This document shows, one piece after another, positions 1-9,390 of a stretch of 64,000 nt of DNA. The stretch's first letter is position 1, and the number at the start of each line of letters is the position of its first letter. The position numbers and the translations under genes are program-made. Below the pieces are notes generated by a model, which had not been told where the DNA came from, did not search any database, and saw nothing but the letters and a program-made list of their open reading frames with translations. Source of the DNA: Mycolicibacterium porcinum (GTDB lineage: Bacteria; Actinomycetota; Actinomycetes; Mycobacteriales; Mycobacteriaceae); assembly GCA_001942045.1 (NCBI GenBank), contig MSTD01000005.1, forward strand, positions 6,632 to 70,631. The letters are read 5' to 3'.

Positions 1-816
1 GTCGGTGTGCCGGACGATCACCAGCACCAGAAGTGAGTTGATCCCGAAGGCCATGCGGTGCGCGGCCAGTCCGGCCAAGGTGCCCGCGACCGGACGGACG
101 GCCCACACCGTCCGGATGCCGTGGACCCAGCCGGTGGCCACCGCATAGACCACCGAGCCGTGGATGGCGCGCTTGCTCTCGTGCGGGCCGAGCACATGTG
201 GGCCGAAACGCACCGACAACCACAGCGCCAGCGCCACCGGCAGCGCGACGATGAACATCACCACCGAGGCGCCGGTGTCATCGGCACCGAACAGCTTGCG
301 CGGCACCAGCATGAAGTCCGCACCGAGAAAGGCTGCCAGCGCGCCGATCGCGGTGGCCACCGAGTTCATCGTCACCACCCGGTCGCTCGGCACCACATCG
401 GGCAGTGAGGCCGACAGACCCGAGGAGACGAACCGGGTCAACCCGTTGACGATCAACGCGCAGCACAGGATCGGTATGTCACCGGCGCCGAACGCCAGCA
501 GCACACCCACCAGCAGCACCACGAGCAGCCGGCCCAGGTTGGCTCCGACCAGCACCAGGCGGCGGTCCCAGCGGTCCAGCAGCGCCCCGGCGAAGGGCCC
601 GAGAACCGAGTAGGGCAGGAACATCACCGCGAACGCCGCGGCGATCTGCCACGGCTCGGCCTGCCGCTCCGGGTTGAACAGGATCGCGCCGGCGAGCCCA
701 GCCTGGAACAGGCCGTCGCCGAACTGGCTGACCGCGCGCAACTCCAGCAGGCGGCGGAATTCGGTCATGCCGCGCAACGAGTGCCACAGGGCACGGGAAG
801 CACGAGCATGAATCAC
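1..816 (-). CDS. MFS transporter (Rv0037c-like), 3' end cut by window edge
   Basis: A 272-codon stretch reads in frame to the left edge, so the C-terminal part is missing. It encodes a hydrophobic multi-pass protein of the major facilitator type, with segments such as [20 protein letters not shown], which looks like the usual MFS helix 2-loop 2-3 region. The substrate cannot be read from the sequence. GTG at 816 is taken as the start; a downstream ATG in [12 protein letters not shown] is possible but would remove the arginine-rich N-terminus. It is divergent from the YqgE gene at 906, as Rv0037c is from Rv0038, which supports orthology. Confidence is high for the family and moderate for the exact start. 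Confidence 0.85.
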   Translation of the reverse strand, partial: MIHARASRALWHSLRGMTEFRRLLELRAVSQFGDGLFQAGLAGAILFNPERQAEPWQIAAAFAVMFLPYSVLGPFAGALLDRWDRRLVLVGANLGRLLVVLLVGVLLAFGAGDIPILCCALIVNGLTRFVSSGLSASLPDVVPSDRVVTMNSVATAIGALAAFLGADFMLVPRKLFGADDTGASVVMFIVALPVALALWLSVRFGPHVLGPHESKRAIHGSVVYAVATGWVHGIRTVWAVRPVAGTLAGLAAHRMAFGINSLLVLVIVRHTD

Positions 817-905
817 CCGATCAACAGTACAAAGCTGAGTCGAAATCCGACCGCGCCCGGGCTTGTTCGCCACGTCCGGGCAATCGCGGTGCCATGATGT
901 AGGGC

Positions 906-1511
906 GTGGCGCAGTCAGAAGATCCGGAGGATTTCATCGCGCCCGCGGCGCACCGGGTACGGCCCGGCACTCTGCTGCTGGCGAATACCGATCTGCTGGA
1001 ACCGACGTTCCGGCGCAGCGTCATCTACATCGTGGAGCACAACGCCGGCGGAACGCTCGGTGTGGTGCTGAACCGGCCCAGCGAGACCGCGGTCTACAAC
1101 GTGCTGCCGCAGTGGGCGAAGCTGACCACCAAACCCAAGACCATGTTCATCGGCGGCCCGGTCAAGCGGGACTCGGCGTTGTGCCTGGCGACGCTGCGGG
1201 TCGGTGTACAGGCCGACGGTGTTCCGGGGCTGCGGCACGTGCAGGGCCGGGTGGTGATGGTCGATCTCGACGCGGACCCGGACACGCTGGCCCCGGCCAT
1301 CGAGGGCGTGCGGATATTCGCCGGATATTCGGGCTGGACCATCGGCCAACTCGACGGTGAGATCGAACGCGACGACTGGATCGTGCTCTCGGCGCTGCCG
1401 TCGGATGTGCTGATCGAGCCGCGGGTCGACCTGTGGGGCCGGGTGCTGCGCCGTCAGCCGTTGCCGATGTCGCTACTGGCCACGCATCCGATCGACGTCA
1501 GCCGCAATTAG
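906..1511 (+). CDS. YqgE/AlgH family protein (DUF179, Rv0038-like)
   Basis: A 201-residue protein starting at GTG 906. It has the family hallmarks: [20 protein letters not shown] near residues 19-38, VLNRPSE near 57, FIGGPV near 80 and a C-terminal [14 protein letters not shown]. Members of this family are small cytosolic proteins of unknown biochemical role. It sits between the divergent MFS gene and the convergent membrane-protein gene, the Rv0037c-Rv0038-Rv0039c order. The length fits the mycobacterial family. No regulatory signal stands out. Confidence 0.93.
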   Translation: MAQSEDPEDFIAPAAHRVRPGTLLLANTDLLEPTFRRSVIYIVEHNAGGTLGVVLNRPSETAVYNVLPQWAKLTTKPKTMFIGGPVKRDSALCLATLRVGVQADGVPGLRHVQGRVVMVDLDADPDTLAPAIEGVRIFAGYSGWTIGQLDGEIERDDWIVLSALPSDVLIEPRVDLWGRVLRRQPLPMSLLATHPIDVSRN

Positions 1512-1526
1512 CGGGCTATTCGTCCG

Positions 1527-1880
1527 TCACTTACAGGACAACGTGCAGCTGGCGCACGAGCCGGCGCAGCCCGCACCGGAACTTTCGGCCGCCGCCTCTG
1601 CCCCGGCCACGGCCTTGGCGCTCTGCCAGCAGCCGGCGGCCACGGTGGCGACGGCACCGATAATGCACACCATGACCACCATCAGGCCGGTGTGGGGTGC
1701 GGCGGCCAGAGCGGCGGCGCCACCGGCGGCGAGCATCACCGCGGCGGCCAGTTGGGTCGGGGCCACGGCCCTCAAGACGGAGCGCACGGGATCACCGGTG
1801 CGAGGTCTGGTCAACAACCACAGCCCGAACACGCCGACGATGACGGCGGCGCTCAAACACAGCAGCGCGGCGATCAGCAT
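1527..1880 (-). CDS. Small membrane protein with Cys-rich tail (Rv0039c-like)
   Basis: A 117-residue protein starting at ATG 1880 with MLIAALLCLSAAVIVGVFGL. The frame stays open upstream, but that part is proline/arginine-rich and antisense to the next gene, so it is excluded. Three hydrophobic segments are visible (about residues 3-22, 43-62 and 66-86). The C-terminus is unusual: GCAGSCASCTLSC places four cysteines within about 13 residues, possibly for metal binding or disulfides. It is convergent with the YqgE gene, 15 bp apart. No function is assigned. Confidence 0.75.
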   Translation of the reverse strand: MLIAALLCLSAAVIVGVFGLWLLTRPRTGDPVRSVLRAVAPTQLAAAVMLAAGGAAALAAAPHTGLMVVMVCIIGAVATVAAGCWQSAKAVAGAEAAAESSGAGCAGSCASCTLSCK

Positions 1881-1938
1881 GCGCCACACAATACGAGGCG
1901 CCGACCGTTGATGCGAGGCCGGGTTTGGTCCGGCTGAT

Positions 1939-2838
1939 TCAGCGCTGCAGGCCCAGGAGCTGGGGCAAACCCGGTGCCGGCGCGGGTGCGGGCGGGGCCG
2001 GAGTAGCTGGCGGCGGCGCAGCGGCAGGGGCCGGCGCGCTGACCTTGAACCCGGACACGATGGCATCGGCGGCGTCGGCAGCCGCCGAAACACCTTGGTT
2101 GGCGGCCGAGGAGTTCACCGACAACGACACCAGGTAACGGTCCGGGCCTGCGGTGGCCAGGATGTGCCTGCGCGAGGTGTTGAGCATCTGGCTGCCCGAC
2201 GTATAGCTACCTTCGATGAATGCCGACGGGAAGCCGTTGAAGTTCCCCATCGCCATGTCGGTGGGACGCCAGTTCTGCAACTGCTGGGTGTCGACGAAGC
2301 CGTGGCTGATCGCTTCGACGGGGTCGAAGTTGCCGACGAGCTTGTAGACCACGACCTGTGCGTTGGGGGTGTAGAGGTCGGGGCTGGAGCGGTCGGCGAT
2401 CACGGCGAACGCGTCGGGCACGTTGGGGTCGGGCACGTTGGTCCAGCCGGACGGCAGCGGCAGCACGATGCTCAGCGCCTTGAAATCCCGGCTGACCTGA
2501 GGCTCCATCTTGACGCCTTTGCTCTTGAAGAACTCGGCGAAGGTGCCCGACGTGGCCGGGGTGATGGTCTGTGCCACCGGGGCAGGTGTCGCGACCGCGG
2601 GCGCCGGGATCGCAGCCGCACCGGGCGCGACCGCCGCACCCGGGACGCCGGGGGCCGCGGGTGCCGCGGCGGCGGGTGCGACCGTGACGGTCTGGGTCAC
2701 GGTCACCGGACCGGGAACGACGGGGGCAGGCAGAAGAGGTTCGGCTGACGCGGTCTGACCGGCGAAGCCGACAACCGCCGCGACGCCGACGGCCGTGCCT
2801 GCTGCCAGCACCCGCCACCGGCTGGCCAACTCGATCAT
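1939..2838 (-). CDS. mtc28: Proline-rich 28 kDa antigen homologue (Rv0040c/Mtc28-like), LpqN-type secreted protein
   Basis: A 299-residue exported protein. ATG 2838 follows a GGAGGG ribosome site by 8 nt; a GTG one codon upstream is an alternative. It begins with a signal peptide (hydrophobic [16 protein letters not shown], cleavage near TASAEP), then an Ala/Pro/Val low-complexity stretch (about residues 45-95), then a globular LpqN-like domain ([12 protein letters not shown] to the [20 protein letters not shown] region), then a Pro/Ala tail. The role of Mtc28 is unknown; the M. tuberculosis protein is a recognised secreted antigen. The gene is divergent from leuS, as in M. tuberculosis. Confidence 0.88.
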   Translation of the reverse strand: MIELASRWRVLAAGTAVGVAAVVGFAGQTASAEPLLPAPVVPGPVTVTQTVTVAPAAAAPAAPGVPGAAVAPGAAAIPAPAVATPAPVAQTITPATSGTFAEFFKSKGVKMEPQVSRDFKALSIVLPLPSGWTNVPDPNVPDAFAVIADRSSPDLYTPNAQVVVYKLVGNFDPVEAISHGFVDTQQLQNWRPTDMAMGNFNGFPSAFIEGSYTSGSQMLNTSRRHILATAGPDRYLVSLSVNSSAANQGVSAAADAADAIVSGFKVSAPAPAAAPPPATPAPPAPAPAPGLPQLLGLQR

Positions 2839-3049
2839 CACTCGTTCCCTCCGCAAACCGTGCCTTCACCAGGCAACCTCGCCACTAGGCGCCGAGAATA
2901 TCCACGGCTGGCCGCCGGTCACCAGCAACTCAATCGACCTGGAATCAACCCCTGACAGTGCCGCGACGCAACCGATACCAAGCTGTGGCCGAAGCAGCCG
3001 TGAGACGGGCGGTGAGCTGCTCAAACCGTGGCCTTATACCCTGAACGGC

Positions 3050-5923
3050 GTGATCGAACCCGCCACCACCTCACAGTCAGGGCAGTCTGGCCCGGAAACG
3101 GATACCCCTCAGCACCGGTACACCGCGGAGCTGGCGGGCCAGATCGAGCGCGCCTGGCAGGAGACCTGGTCGGAGCTCGGCACCTTCAATGTGGCCAATC
3201 CGGTGGGCTCGCTGGCACCGCAGGACGGCTCCGCGGTGCCGGAAGACAAGATGTTCGTCCAGGACATGTTCCCGTACCCGTCCGGTGACGGCCTGCACGT
3301 CGGGCACCCGCTGGGTTACATCGCCACTGACGTCTACGCCCGGTATTACCGGATGACCGGACGCAACGTTCTGCACGCGCTGGGGTTCGACGCGTTCGGT
3401 CTGCCCGCCGAGCAGTACGCGGTGCAGACCGGGACGCACCCGCGCATCCGCACCGAGGCGAACATCGTCAACTTCCGCAGGCAGTTGGGCCGGTTGGGGC
3501 TGGGCCACGACTCGCGGCGCAGCTTCGCCACCACGGATGTCGACTTCTACAAGTGGACGCAGTGGATCTTCCTGCAGATCTACAACGCCTGGTTCGACAC
3601 CGCCGCCAAGAAGGCCCGGCCCATCGCCGAGCTGGTGGCCGAATTCGAGTCCGGAGCAAGGACTCTCGATGACGGGCGGGCCTGGGCCGAGCTGTCGGAC
3701 GCCGAACGCGCCGAGGTGGTGGACGGTTATCGCCTGGTGTACCGCGCCGACTCGATGGTGAACTGGTGCCCGGGCCTGGGCACGGTGTTGGCCAACGAAG
3801 AGGTCACCGCCGACGGGCGCAGCGATCGTGGCAACTTCCCGGTGTTCCGGAAGCGGCTGCGGCAGTGGATGATGCGCATCACTGCCTACTCGGATCGGCT
3901 GCTCGACGACCTGGAACTGCTGGACTGGCCGGACAAGGTCAAGGCCATGCAGCGCAACTGGATCGGCCGGTCGACCGGCGCCTCGGTTGAGTTCGGCACC
4001 GCGGCAGGCGATGTCGAGGTCTTCACCACCCGCCCGGACACCCTGTTCGGCGCCACGTACCTGGTGCTGGCTCCCGAGCACGATCTGGTCGATGCGCTGG
4101 TGGCCGACGCGTGGCCCGAGGGCACCGATTCGCGGTGGACTTTCGGTGCGGCGACTCCGGCCGAGGCGGTCGCGGCGTACCGTGCCGGGATCGCGGCCAA
4201 GTCGGATCTGGAGCGCCAGGAGAACAAGACCAAGACCGGTGTGTTCCTCGGTGCGTACGCCACCAATCCGGTCAATGGGGCCGGTGTGCCCGTCTTCATT
4301 GCCGATTACGTGCTGGCCGGCTACGGGACCGGGGCCATCATGGCGGTGCCCGGTGGGGACCAGCGCGACTGGGACTTCGCCACCGAGTTCGGCCTGCCCA
4401 TCATCGAGGTGGTCTCCGGCGGCGATATCACCGAGGCGGCCTACAACGGCGACGGCACCATGGTGAACTCCGGTTATCTCGACGGGCTGTCCGTGGCCGA
4501 GGCCAAGGCGAAGGTGATCGAACACCTGGAGGCCGACGGCCGCGGCCGGGCCCGGATCGAGTACAAGCTGCGGGACTGGCTGTTCGCCCGGCAGCGGTAC
4601 TGGGGCGAGCCGTTCCCGATCGTCTACGACGCCGACGGCCGCGCCCACGCGCTGCCGGAATCGGCGCTGCCGGTGGAGCTTCCGGATATCCCCGACTACG
4701 CGCCGGTGTCGTTCGACCCCGACGACGCCGACAGCGAACCCTCGCCGCCTCTGGGCAAGGCGACCGAATGGGTGCATGTCGAGCTGGATCTCGGTGACGG
4801 GTTGCAGACCTACACCCGCGACACCAACGTGATGCCGCAGTGGGCCGGCAGCTCGTGGTACGAGCTGCGGTACACCGATCCGCACAACTCAGAAGAGCTG
4901 TGCGCCAAGGAGAACGAGGCCTACTGGATGGGCCCGCGGCCGGCCGAGCACGGGCCGACCGACCCGGGTGGCGTCGATCTGTACGTCGGTGGCGTCGAGC
5001 ATGCGGTGCTGCACCTGCTGTACTCGCGCTTCTGGCACAAGGTCCTGTTCGACCTCGGCTTCGTCAGCTCGAGCGAGCCGTACCGCCGTCTGGTCAACCA
5101 GGGCTACATCCAGGCCTTCGCCTACACCGATTCCCGCGGCAGTTACGTGCCTGCGGCCGAAGTCGTTGAGCGCGAAGGGAAGTTCTTCTGGCCGGGCCCG
5201 GATGGTGAAATCGAGGTCAACCAGGAGTTCGGCAAGATCGGTAAGAGCCTGAAGAACTCGGTCTCACCGGACGAGATCTGCGACGAGTACGGTGCGGACA
5301 CCCTGCGCGTCTACGAGATGTCCATGGGGCCGTTGGAGGCATCACGACCGTGGGCGACCAAGGATGTCGTCGGCGCACACCGGTTCCTGCAGCGGGTGTG
5401 GCGCGTGGTGGTCGACGAGACAACGGGGGCGACGTCAGTCAACGAGCACGAGGCCCTCGACACCGACACGCTCAAGATCCTGCACCGCACGATCGCGGGT
5501 GTGACCGAAGATTATGCGGCACTTCGGAACAACACGGCGGCCGCCAAGCTGATCGAGTACACCAACCACCTGACCAAGGAAGGCGTGTCCGCTCGCGGCG
5601 CGATCGAACCGCTGGTGCTCATGGTGGCGCCGCTGGCCCCGCACCTGGCCGAGGAGTTGTGGAAGCGGTTGGGCCACGACGCCTCGCTGGCGCACGGGCC
5701 GTTCCCGGTGGCCGATCCGCAGTACCTGGTGGATGACACCATCGAGTTCCCGGTCCAGGTCAACGGCAAGGTGCGCGGCAAGATCACCGTGGCCGCCGAT
5801 CTGGACCGAGCCGGGCTCGAAGCGGCGGCGCTGGCCGACGAGAAGGTGCAGGCCTTCCTCGACGGCGCCACTCCGAAGAAGGTCATCGTGGTTCCGGGCC
5901 GGCTGGTCAACCTCGTCATCTAG
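3050..5923 (+). CDS. leuS: Leucyl-tRNA synthetase
   Basis: A class Ia aminoacyl-tRNA synthetase that charges tRNA-Leu in the cytosol. The 957-residue product matches mycobacterial LeuS (about 969). The HIGH-type motif is HVGH within [16 protein letters not shown], and the KMSKS-type motif is KIGKS within [16 protein letters not shown]. The CP1 editing domain ([20 protein letters not shown], then [15 protein letters not shown]) is intact. The frame is open upstream to 2795, but family similarity begins near RYTAELA, so GTG 3050 is chosen. A perfect inverted repeat follows the stop codon. Confidence 0.97.
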   Translation: MIEPATTSQSGQSGPETDTPQHRYTAELAGQIERAWQETWSELGTFNVANPVGSLAPQDGSAVPEDKMFVQDMFPYPSGDGLHVGHPLGYIATDVYARYYRMTGRNVLHALGFDAFGLPAEQYAVQTGTHPRIRTEANIVNFRRQLGRLGLGHDSRRSFATTDVDFYKWTQWIFLQIYNAWFDTAAKKARPIAELVAEFESGARTLDDGRAWAELSDAERAEVVDGYRLVYRADSMVNWCPGLGTVLANEEVTADGRSDRGNFPVFRKRLRQWMMRITAYSDRLLDDLELLDWPDKVKAMQRNWIGRSTGASVEFGTAAGDVEVFTTRPDTLFGATYLVLAPEHDLVDALVADAWPEGTDSRWTFGAATPAEAVAAYRAGIAAKSDLERQENKTKTGVFLGAYATNPVNGAGVPVFIADYVLAGYGTGAIMAVPGGDQRDWDFATEFGLPIIEVVSGGDITEAAYNGDGTMVNSGYLDGLSVAEAKAKVIEHLEADGRGRARIEYKLRDWLFARQRYWGEPFPIVYDADGRAHALPESALPVELPDIPDYAPVSFDPDDADSEPSPPLGKATEWVHVELDLGDGLQTYTRDTNVMPQWAGSSWYELRYTDPHNSEELCAKENEAYWMGPRPAEHGPTDPGGVDLYVGGVEHAVLHLLYSRFWHKVLFDLGFVSSSEPYRRLVNQGYIQAFAYTDSRGSYVPAAEVVEREGKFFWPGPDGEIEVNQEFGKIGKSLKNSVSPDEICDEYGADTLRVYEMSMGPLEASRPWATKDVVGAHRFLQRVWRVVVDETTGATSVNEHEALDTDTLKILHRTIAGVTEDYAALRNNTAAAKLIEYTNHLTKEGVSARGAIEPLVLMVAPLAPHLAEELWKRLGHDASLAHGPFPVADPQYLVDDTIEFPVQVNGKVRGKITVAADLDRAGLEAAALADEKVQAFLDGATPKKVIVVPGRLVNLVI

Positions 5924-5924
5924 C

Positions 5925-5973
5925 GATTTGGGTGCATTCAGCGGAGCTGACCGCCGGTGGGTGCACCCAAATC
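5925..5973. terminator. Perfect 12-bp inverted repeat after leuS, likely bidirectional terminator
   Basis: Arms GATTTGGGTGCA (5925-5936) and TGCACCCAAATC (5962-5973) are exact reverse complements with a 25-nt loop. The repeat starts 1 nt after the leuS stop codon, and its right arm overlaps the stop codon of the convergent SDR gene. There is no U-tract, as is common in mycobacteria. Confidence 0.6.
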
Positions 5974-6646
5974 ACCCGGGGCGAACCACGATTTCGTGGA
6001 CATGCCCGTCGGGCGGGGTGGTGACTGCGGTCGCCACCAGCCCGGCGACGGTCTCGGGCTTGAGGAATTTCGCCGGGTCGTACTCGCCGACGCCATCGGA
6101 TTCGTAGGCCACCAGGTCGCGCTGCATCTCGGTGTCCGTGCGCCCGGGGAAGATCGAGGTGACCCGCAGCGTCGGTTCGTCGGCGCGCAGTGCGTCGGCG
6201 AAGGCCCGCAGCGCGAACTTGCTGGCCGAATAGGACGCCATGCCAGGTGAAACCTTCTGTCCGGCACCGGAATTGATGAACACCACGTGCCCGCGGGCGG
6301 CCCGCAGGGCGGGCAGCAGGGCCAAGGTGAGGGCCACCGCGCCGGTGACGTTCACCTCGAACGAGGCCCGCCACTGTTCGGGGACGGACTCGGAGACCCG
6401 GCCCGGGTAGAGCACCCCGGCGTTGTGCACCAGTACATCGAGTTCGCTGAGCACCTCGGCGGCCGACTCGATCGAATCGGCGTCGGTCAGGTCCAGCGGC
6501 CAGGTCGGGGCGCCGAGCCGTTCGGCGAGCGCGTCGAGGCGGGCGGACGGGCGTCCGGCGAGAAACAGCGTGTGGGTGGGAGCAAGGGCGGCGGCGATGG
6601 CCGAACCGATGCCGCCAGCGGCTCCGGTGATCAATGCAGACGGCAC
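5972..6646 (-). CDS. Short-chain dehydrogenase/reductase
   Basis: A 224-residue classical SDR, probably cytosolic and NADP(H)-linked. The cofactor motif TGAAGGIG lies at residues 7-14, NAG at about 74-76, and the catalytic Ser with YSASK at about 138-142. Short C-terminal length and the PGRTDTEM motif are typical of actinobacterial SDRs of unknown substrate. It is convergent with leuS and divergent from the glucosylglycerate hydrolase gene, about 77 bp away. The specific reaction cannot be inferred. Confidence 0.9.
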   Translation of the reverse strand: MPSALITGAAGGIGSAIAAALAPTHTLFLAGRPSARLDALAERLGAPTWPLDLTDADSIESAAEVLSELDVLVHNAGVLYPGRVSESVPEQWRASFEVNVTGAVALTLALLPALRAARGHVVFINSGAGQKVSPGMASYSASKFALRAFADALRADEPTLRVTSIFPGRTDTEMQRDLVAYESDGVGEYDPAKFLKPETVAGLVATAVTTPPDGHVHEIVVRPG

Positions 6647-6723
6647 GACTGCAACGTTACTGTGACGCCGAAGAGCACGGGGCCGACCTGCGGAGCGGGG
6701 CCCGGCGTCGCATCATGGTAGGG

Positions 6724-8064
6724 ATGCCACCGGACCCAAGCTTCGCTCCCACCCAGCTCGCCGCCCGCGCCGCCTACCTGCTGCGCGGCAACGACCTGGG
6801 TGTGATGACCACGGCCGCGCCGTTGCTGTATCCGCACATGTGGAGCTGGGACGCGGCGTTCGTCTCGATCGGACTGGCCCCGCTGAGCGTCGAGCGTGCC
6901 GTGGTGGAACTCGACACCCTGCTCTCGGCGCAGTGGCGCAACGGGATGATTCCGCACATCGTGTTCGCCAACGGGGTCGACGGCTACTTTCCCGGCCCGG
7001 CCCGATGGGCCACGTCGGCCCTGGCCGCCAACGCCCCGCGGATCCGGCACACCTCGGGCATCACGCAACCTCCCGTGCACGCGATCGCGGTGCAGCGCAT
7101 TCTCGATCACGCGCGTAGTCGAGGACGGTCCACCCGGGCGGTGGCAGCCAGCTTCCTGGATCGGCGGTGGGCGGATCTGGTGCGCTGGCATCGCTGGCTG
7201 GCCGAGACACGGGATCAGGACGGCCGCGGCCGCATCACGCTGTATCACGGGTGGGAGTCCGGCATGGACAACTCACCACGTTGGGATAGCGCCTACGCCA
7301 ACGTGGTTCCCGGCGCCGTGCCGGAGTATCAGCGTGAGGACAACGCGATCATCACCGACTCTACGCAGCGGCCGAGCGATCTCGAGTACGACCGGTACCT
7401 GTGGCTCCTCGAGGAGATGAAATCCGTTCGCTACGACGATGATCTGCTGCCGAAGGCAATGAGCTTCGCCGTCGAGGACGTGTTCGTCTCGGCGGTGTTC
7501 TCGGTGGCGTGCCAGGTGCTCGCCGAGATCGGGGAGGATTACAAGCGTCCGCACGCCGATGTCCGCGATCTCTACTCGTGGGCGGAGCGGTTCCGGGTCG
7601 GTGTCGTCGAGACCACGGATGAACGTAGCGGCGCGGCAAGGGATTACGACGTCCGCGCGAAGAAGTGGGTGGCCACCGAGACGGTCGCGCAGTTCGCGCC
7701 GTTGTTGTGCGGCGGTCTGCCGCACGATCGTGAACGTGCCCTGCTGAGGCTGCTGGAAGGCCCGCGTTTCTGCGGGCATCCGGATCTACGGTATGCGCTC
7801 ATCCCGTCGACCTCGCCTGTGTCGCGCGACTTCCGGTCGCGTGAGTATTGGCGCGGTCCGGTATGGCCGGTGATGACCTGGCTGTTCTCGTGGTGCTTCG
7901 CCCGACGCGGTTGGGCCGAGCGGGCCTCGACCCTGCGCCGGGAAGGGTTGCGTCAGGCAAGTGACGGAACTTTCGCCGAGTATTACGAGCCGTTCACCGG
8001 AGAGCCGCTGGGCAGCATGCAGCAGTCATGGACCGCGGCGGCGGTGTTGGACTGGTTGGGGTAG
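6724..8064 (+). CDS. ggh: Glucosylglycerate hydrolase (GH63-type)
   Basis: A 446-residue protein that closely resembles my recollection of the glucosylglycerate hydrolase of M. hassiacum, which has the same length and hydrolyses glucosylglycerate and mannosylglycerate. The (alpha/alpha)6-barrel signatures are present: LLYPHMWSWDAAF, LYHGWESGMDNSPRWD with the expected acidic residues, EYWRGPVWPVMTWL, and FAEYYEPFTGEPLGSMQQSW. The enzyme recycles the compatible solute glucosylglycerate, which accumulates under nitrogen limitation. The frame is open upstream, but ATG 6724 reproduces the family N-terminus. It is convergent with the MarR gene, 5 bp away. Confidence 0.9.
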   Translation: MPPDPSFAPTQLAARAAYLLRGNDLGVMTTAAPLLYPHMWSWDAAFVSIGLAPLSVERAVVELDTLLSAQWRNGMIPHIVFANGVDGYFPGPARWATSALAANAPRIRHTSGITQPPVHAIAVQRILDHARSRGRSTRAVAASFLDRRWADLVRWHRWLAETRDQDGRGRITLYHGWESGMDNSPRWDSAYANVVPGAVPEYQREDNAIITDSTQRPSDLEYDRYLWLLEEMKSVRYDDDLLPKAMSFAVEDVFVSAVFSVACQVLAEIGEDYKRPHADVRDLYSWAERFRVGVVETTDERSGAARDYDVRAKKWVATETVAQFAPLLCGGLPHDRERALLRLLEGPRFCGHPDLRYALIPSTSPVSRDFRSREYWRGPVWPVMTWLFSWCFARRGWAERASTLRREGLRQASDGTFAEYYEPFTGEPLGSMQQSWTAAAVLDWLG

Positions 8065-8069
8065 CCCGG

Positions 8070-8552
8070 CTACTCCGACTTGGCGTGGGCGGGTTGGGTC
8101 TGCTCGTTCTGGCTGGCCAGCCGCTCCAGCGGGGCCAGCGCGGTGGCGAGGGTGGCCAGGTCGTCCTGGCTCAGGTTGGCCAACCGGGCGGCCAGATCGG
8201 CCCGTCGGGCGGCCAGCGATTCACGGTGTTGCACCAGCCCGCGCGGGGTCACCTCGACGAGCACGGCGCGCAGGTCGGAAGGGTCGCGGGAGCGCTTGAC
8301 CAGGCCGAGTTTCTCCAGTCGGCGGATCGCCACGGTGGTGGTGGGGGTGCGCACGCGCTCGCGGGCGGCCAGCTCGGTCATCCGGATCGGGCCCTGGTCG
8401 AGCAGGGTGAGCAGGATGGACAGCTGGGCCAGCGTAAGTTCGCCGGCAGTGCCCTTGTTGGTGTCGCCGCGGCGCAGCACCGAGAACACCTTGGAGAGAA
8501 CGCGTTGCAGCTCTCCGGCCAGCTCTGTGACCTGTGAATCGGGCTCCACCAT
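8070..8552 (-). CDS. MarR family transcriptional regulator (Rv0042c-like)
   Basis: A 160-residue winged-helix regulator. The core runs from the LTLAQLSILLTLLDQGPIRM helices through ELAARERVRTPTTTVAIRRL, the recognition helix, to the wing KLGLVKRSRDPSDLRAVLV with the conserved DxR motif. The flanking helices should form the dimer interface. ATG 8552 lies 8 nt from a TAGACT -10 element, so the mRNA may be leaderless, and a perfect palindrome sits just upstream, pointing to autorepression. The ligand is unknown. Confidence 0.93.
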   Translation of the reverse strand: MVEPDSQVTELAGELQRVLSKVFSVLRRGDTNKGTAGELTLAQLSILLTLLDQGPIRMTELAARERVRTPTTTVAIRRLEKLGLVKRSRDPSDLRAVLVEVTPRGLVQHRESLAARRADLAARLANLSQDDLATLATALAPLERLASQNEQTQPAHAKSE

Positions 8553-8560
8553 AATTCGCT

Positions 8561-8587
8561 AGTCTAACCTGTCTGAAGCAGACAGGT
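8561..8587 (-). promoter_or_regulatory. marR promoter and palindromic operator
   Basis: The minus strand shows a TANNNT-type -10 element, TAGACT (8566-8561), 8 nt before the ATG at 8552. Immediately upstream is a perfect palindrome, ACCTGTCTG-aag-CAGACAGGT (8567-8587). MarR repressors bind such palindromes, so autoregulation is inferred. Confidence 0.6.
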
Positions 8588-8652
8588 CGGCAGCTTGTCG
8601 GGTTTGGGGCAGAGGGGTTTCCCGTCTCCACGCCCTCCCCACAGCGCTGCCC

Positions 8653-9390
8653 TCACAGCACCTGCGACAGGAAGCGGCGCAGCCGATCCGTCTCGGCAGC
8701 TTCGAAGATCTGATCCGGGGTTCCCGACTCGACCACTTTGCCGTGATCCATGAACACCACCGCGTCGGCGGTGGAGCGGGCGAAGCCCATCTCGTGGGTG
8801 ACCGCAAGAATCGTCATCCCTTCGGCCGCCAGCTCGGCGATCAGCTCCAGGATTCCTTTGACCAGCTCCGGGTCCAATGCGGAGGTGGCTTCGTCGAAGA
8901 ACATCACCTGTGGGGCCATGGCGAGCGCCCGGGCGATCGCGACGCGCTGCTGCTGGCCACCCGAAAGCGTGCTGGGACGCACATCGGCCTTGTGCCGCAG
9001 ACCAACCCGGTCGAGTTGCTCGAGACCCACCGTGCGGGCATGGTCGTGGCTGAGCCCCTTGAGCTTGCGCGGGCCGAGGGTGACGTTGTCCAGAACGGTC
9101 TTGTGCGGGAAGAGGTTGAACTGCTGGAAGACCATGCCGATGCGCTGGCGCAACTGGTCCGGATTGTCTGCCAGCACCGAGCGGCCGTCGAGCAGGATGT
9201 CGCCGCTGTCCGGTTCGTACAGGCGATTCAAGGTGCGCAGCAGCGTCGATTTTCCGGATCCGGACGGGCCGATGACGGCCGTCGTGGTGCCGGCAGGTAC
9301 ATCCAGGTCCACCCCGCGCAGCACCGCGTTCGGCCCGAACGAGAGGTGGATGTCCTTGGCGGCCAGCGCGACTGGCTGTGGAGCCGACAT
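8653..9390 (-). CDS. Amino-acid-type ABC transporter ATP-binding protein (GlnQ-like)
   Basis: A 245-residue ATPase of the polar amino acid uptake group. Walker A is GPSGSGKS (about residues 37-44), the Q-loop is VFQQFNLFPH, the signature is LSGGQQQR, Walker B is VMFFDEATSALDPE, and the switch histidine is in AVTHEMGFA. ATG 9390 shares one base with the stop codon of the upstream binding-protein/permease gene (TGATG), so the two are translationally coupled. The frame stays open far upstream in the shadow of that gene and is not used. It energises import by its partner. Confidence 0.94.
   Translation of the reverse strand: MSAPQPVALAAKDIHLSFGPNAVLRGVDLDVPAGTTTAVIGPSGSGKSTLLRTLNRLYEPDSGDILLDGRSVLADNPDQLRQRIGMVFQQFNLFPHKTVLDNVTLGPRKLKGLSHDHARTVGLEQLDRVGLRHKADVRPSTLSGGQQQRVAIARALAMAPQVMFFDEATSALDPELVKGILELIAELAAEGMTILAVTHEMGFARSTADAVVFMDHGKVVESGTPDQIFEAAETDRLRRFLSQVL

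Noticed and set aside
3077..4885. Long open frame antisense to leuS
   Set aside because: It is a high-GC shadow: Arg/Gly/His-rich, no family signature, and fully inside a certain gene.
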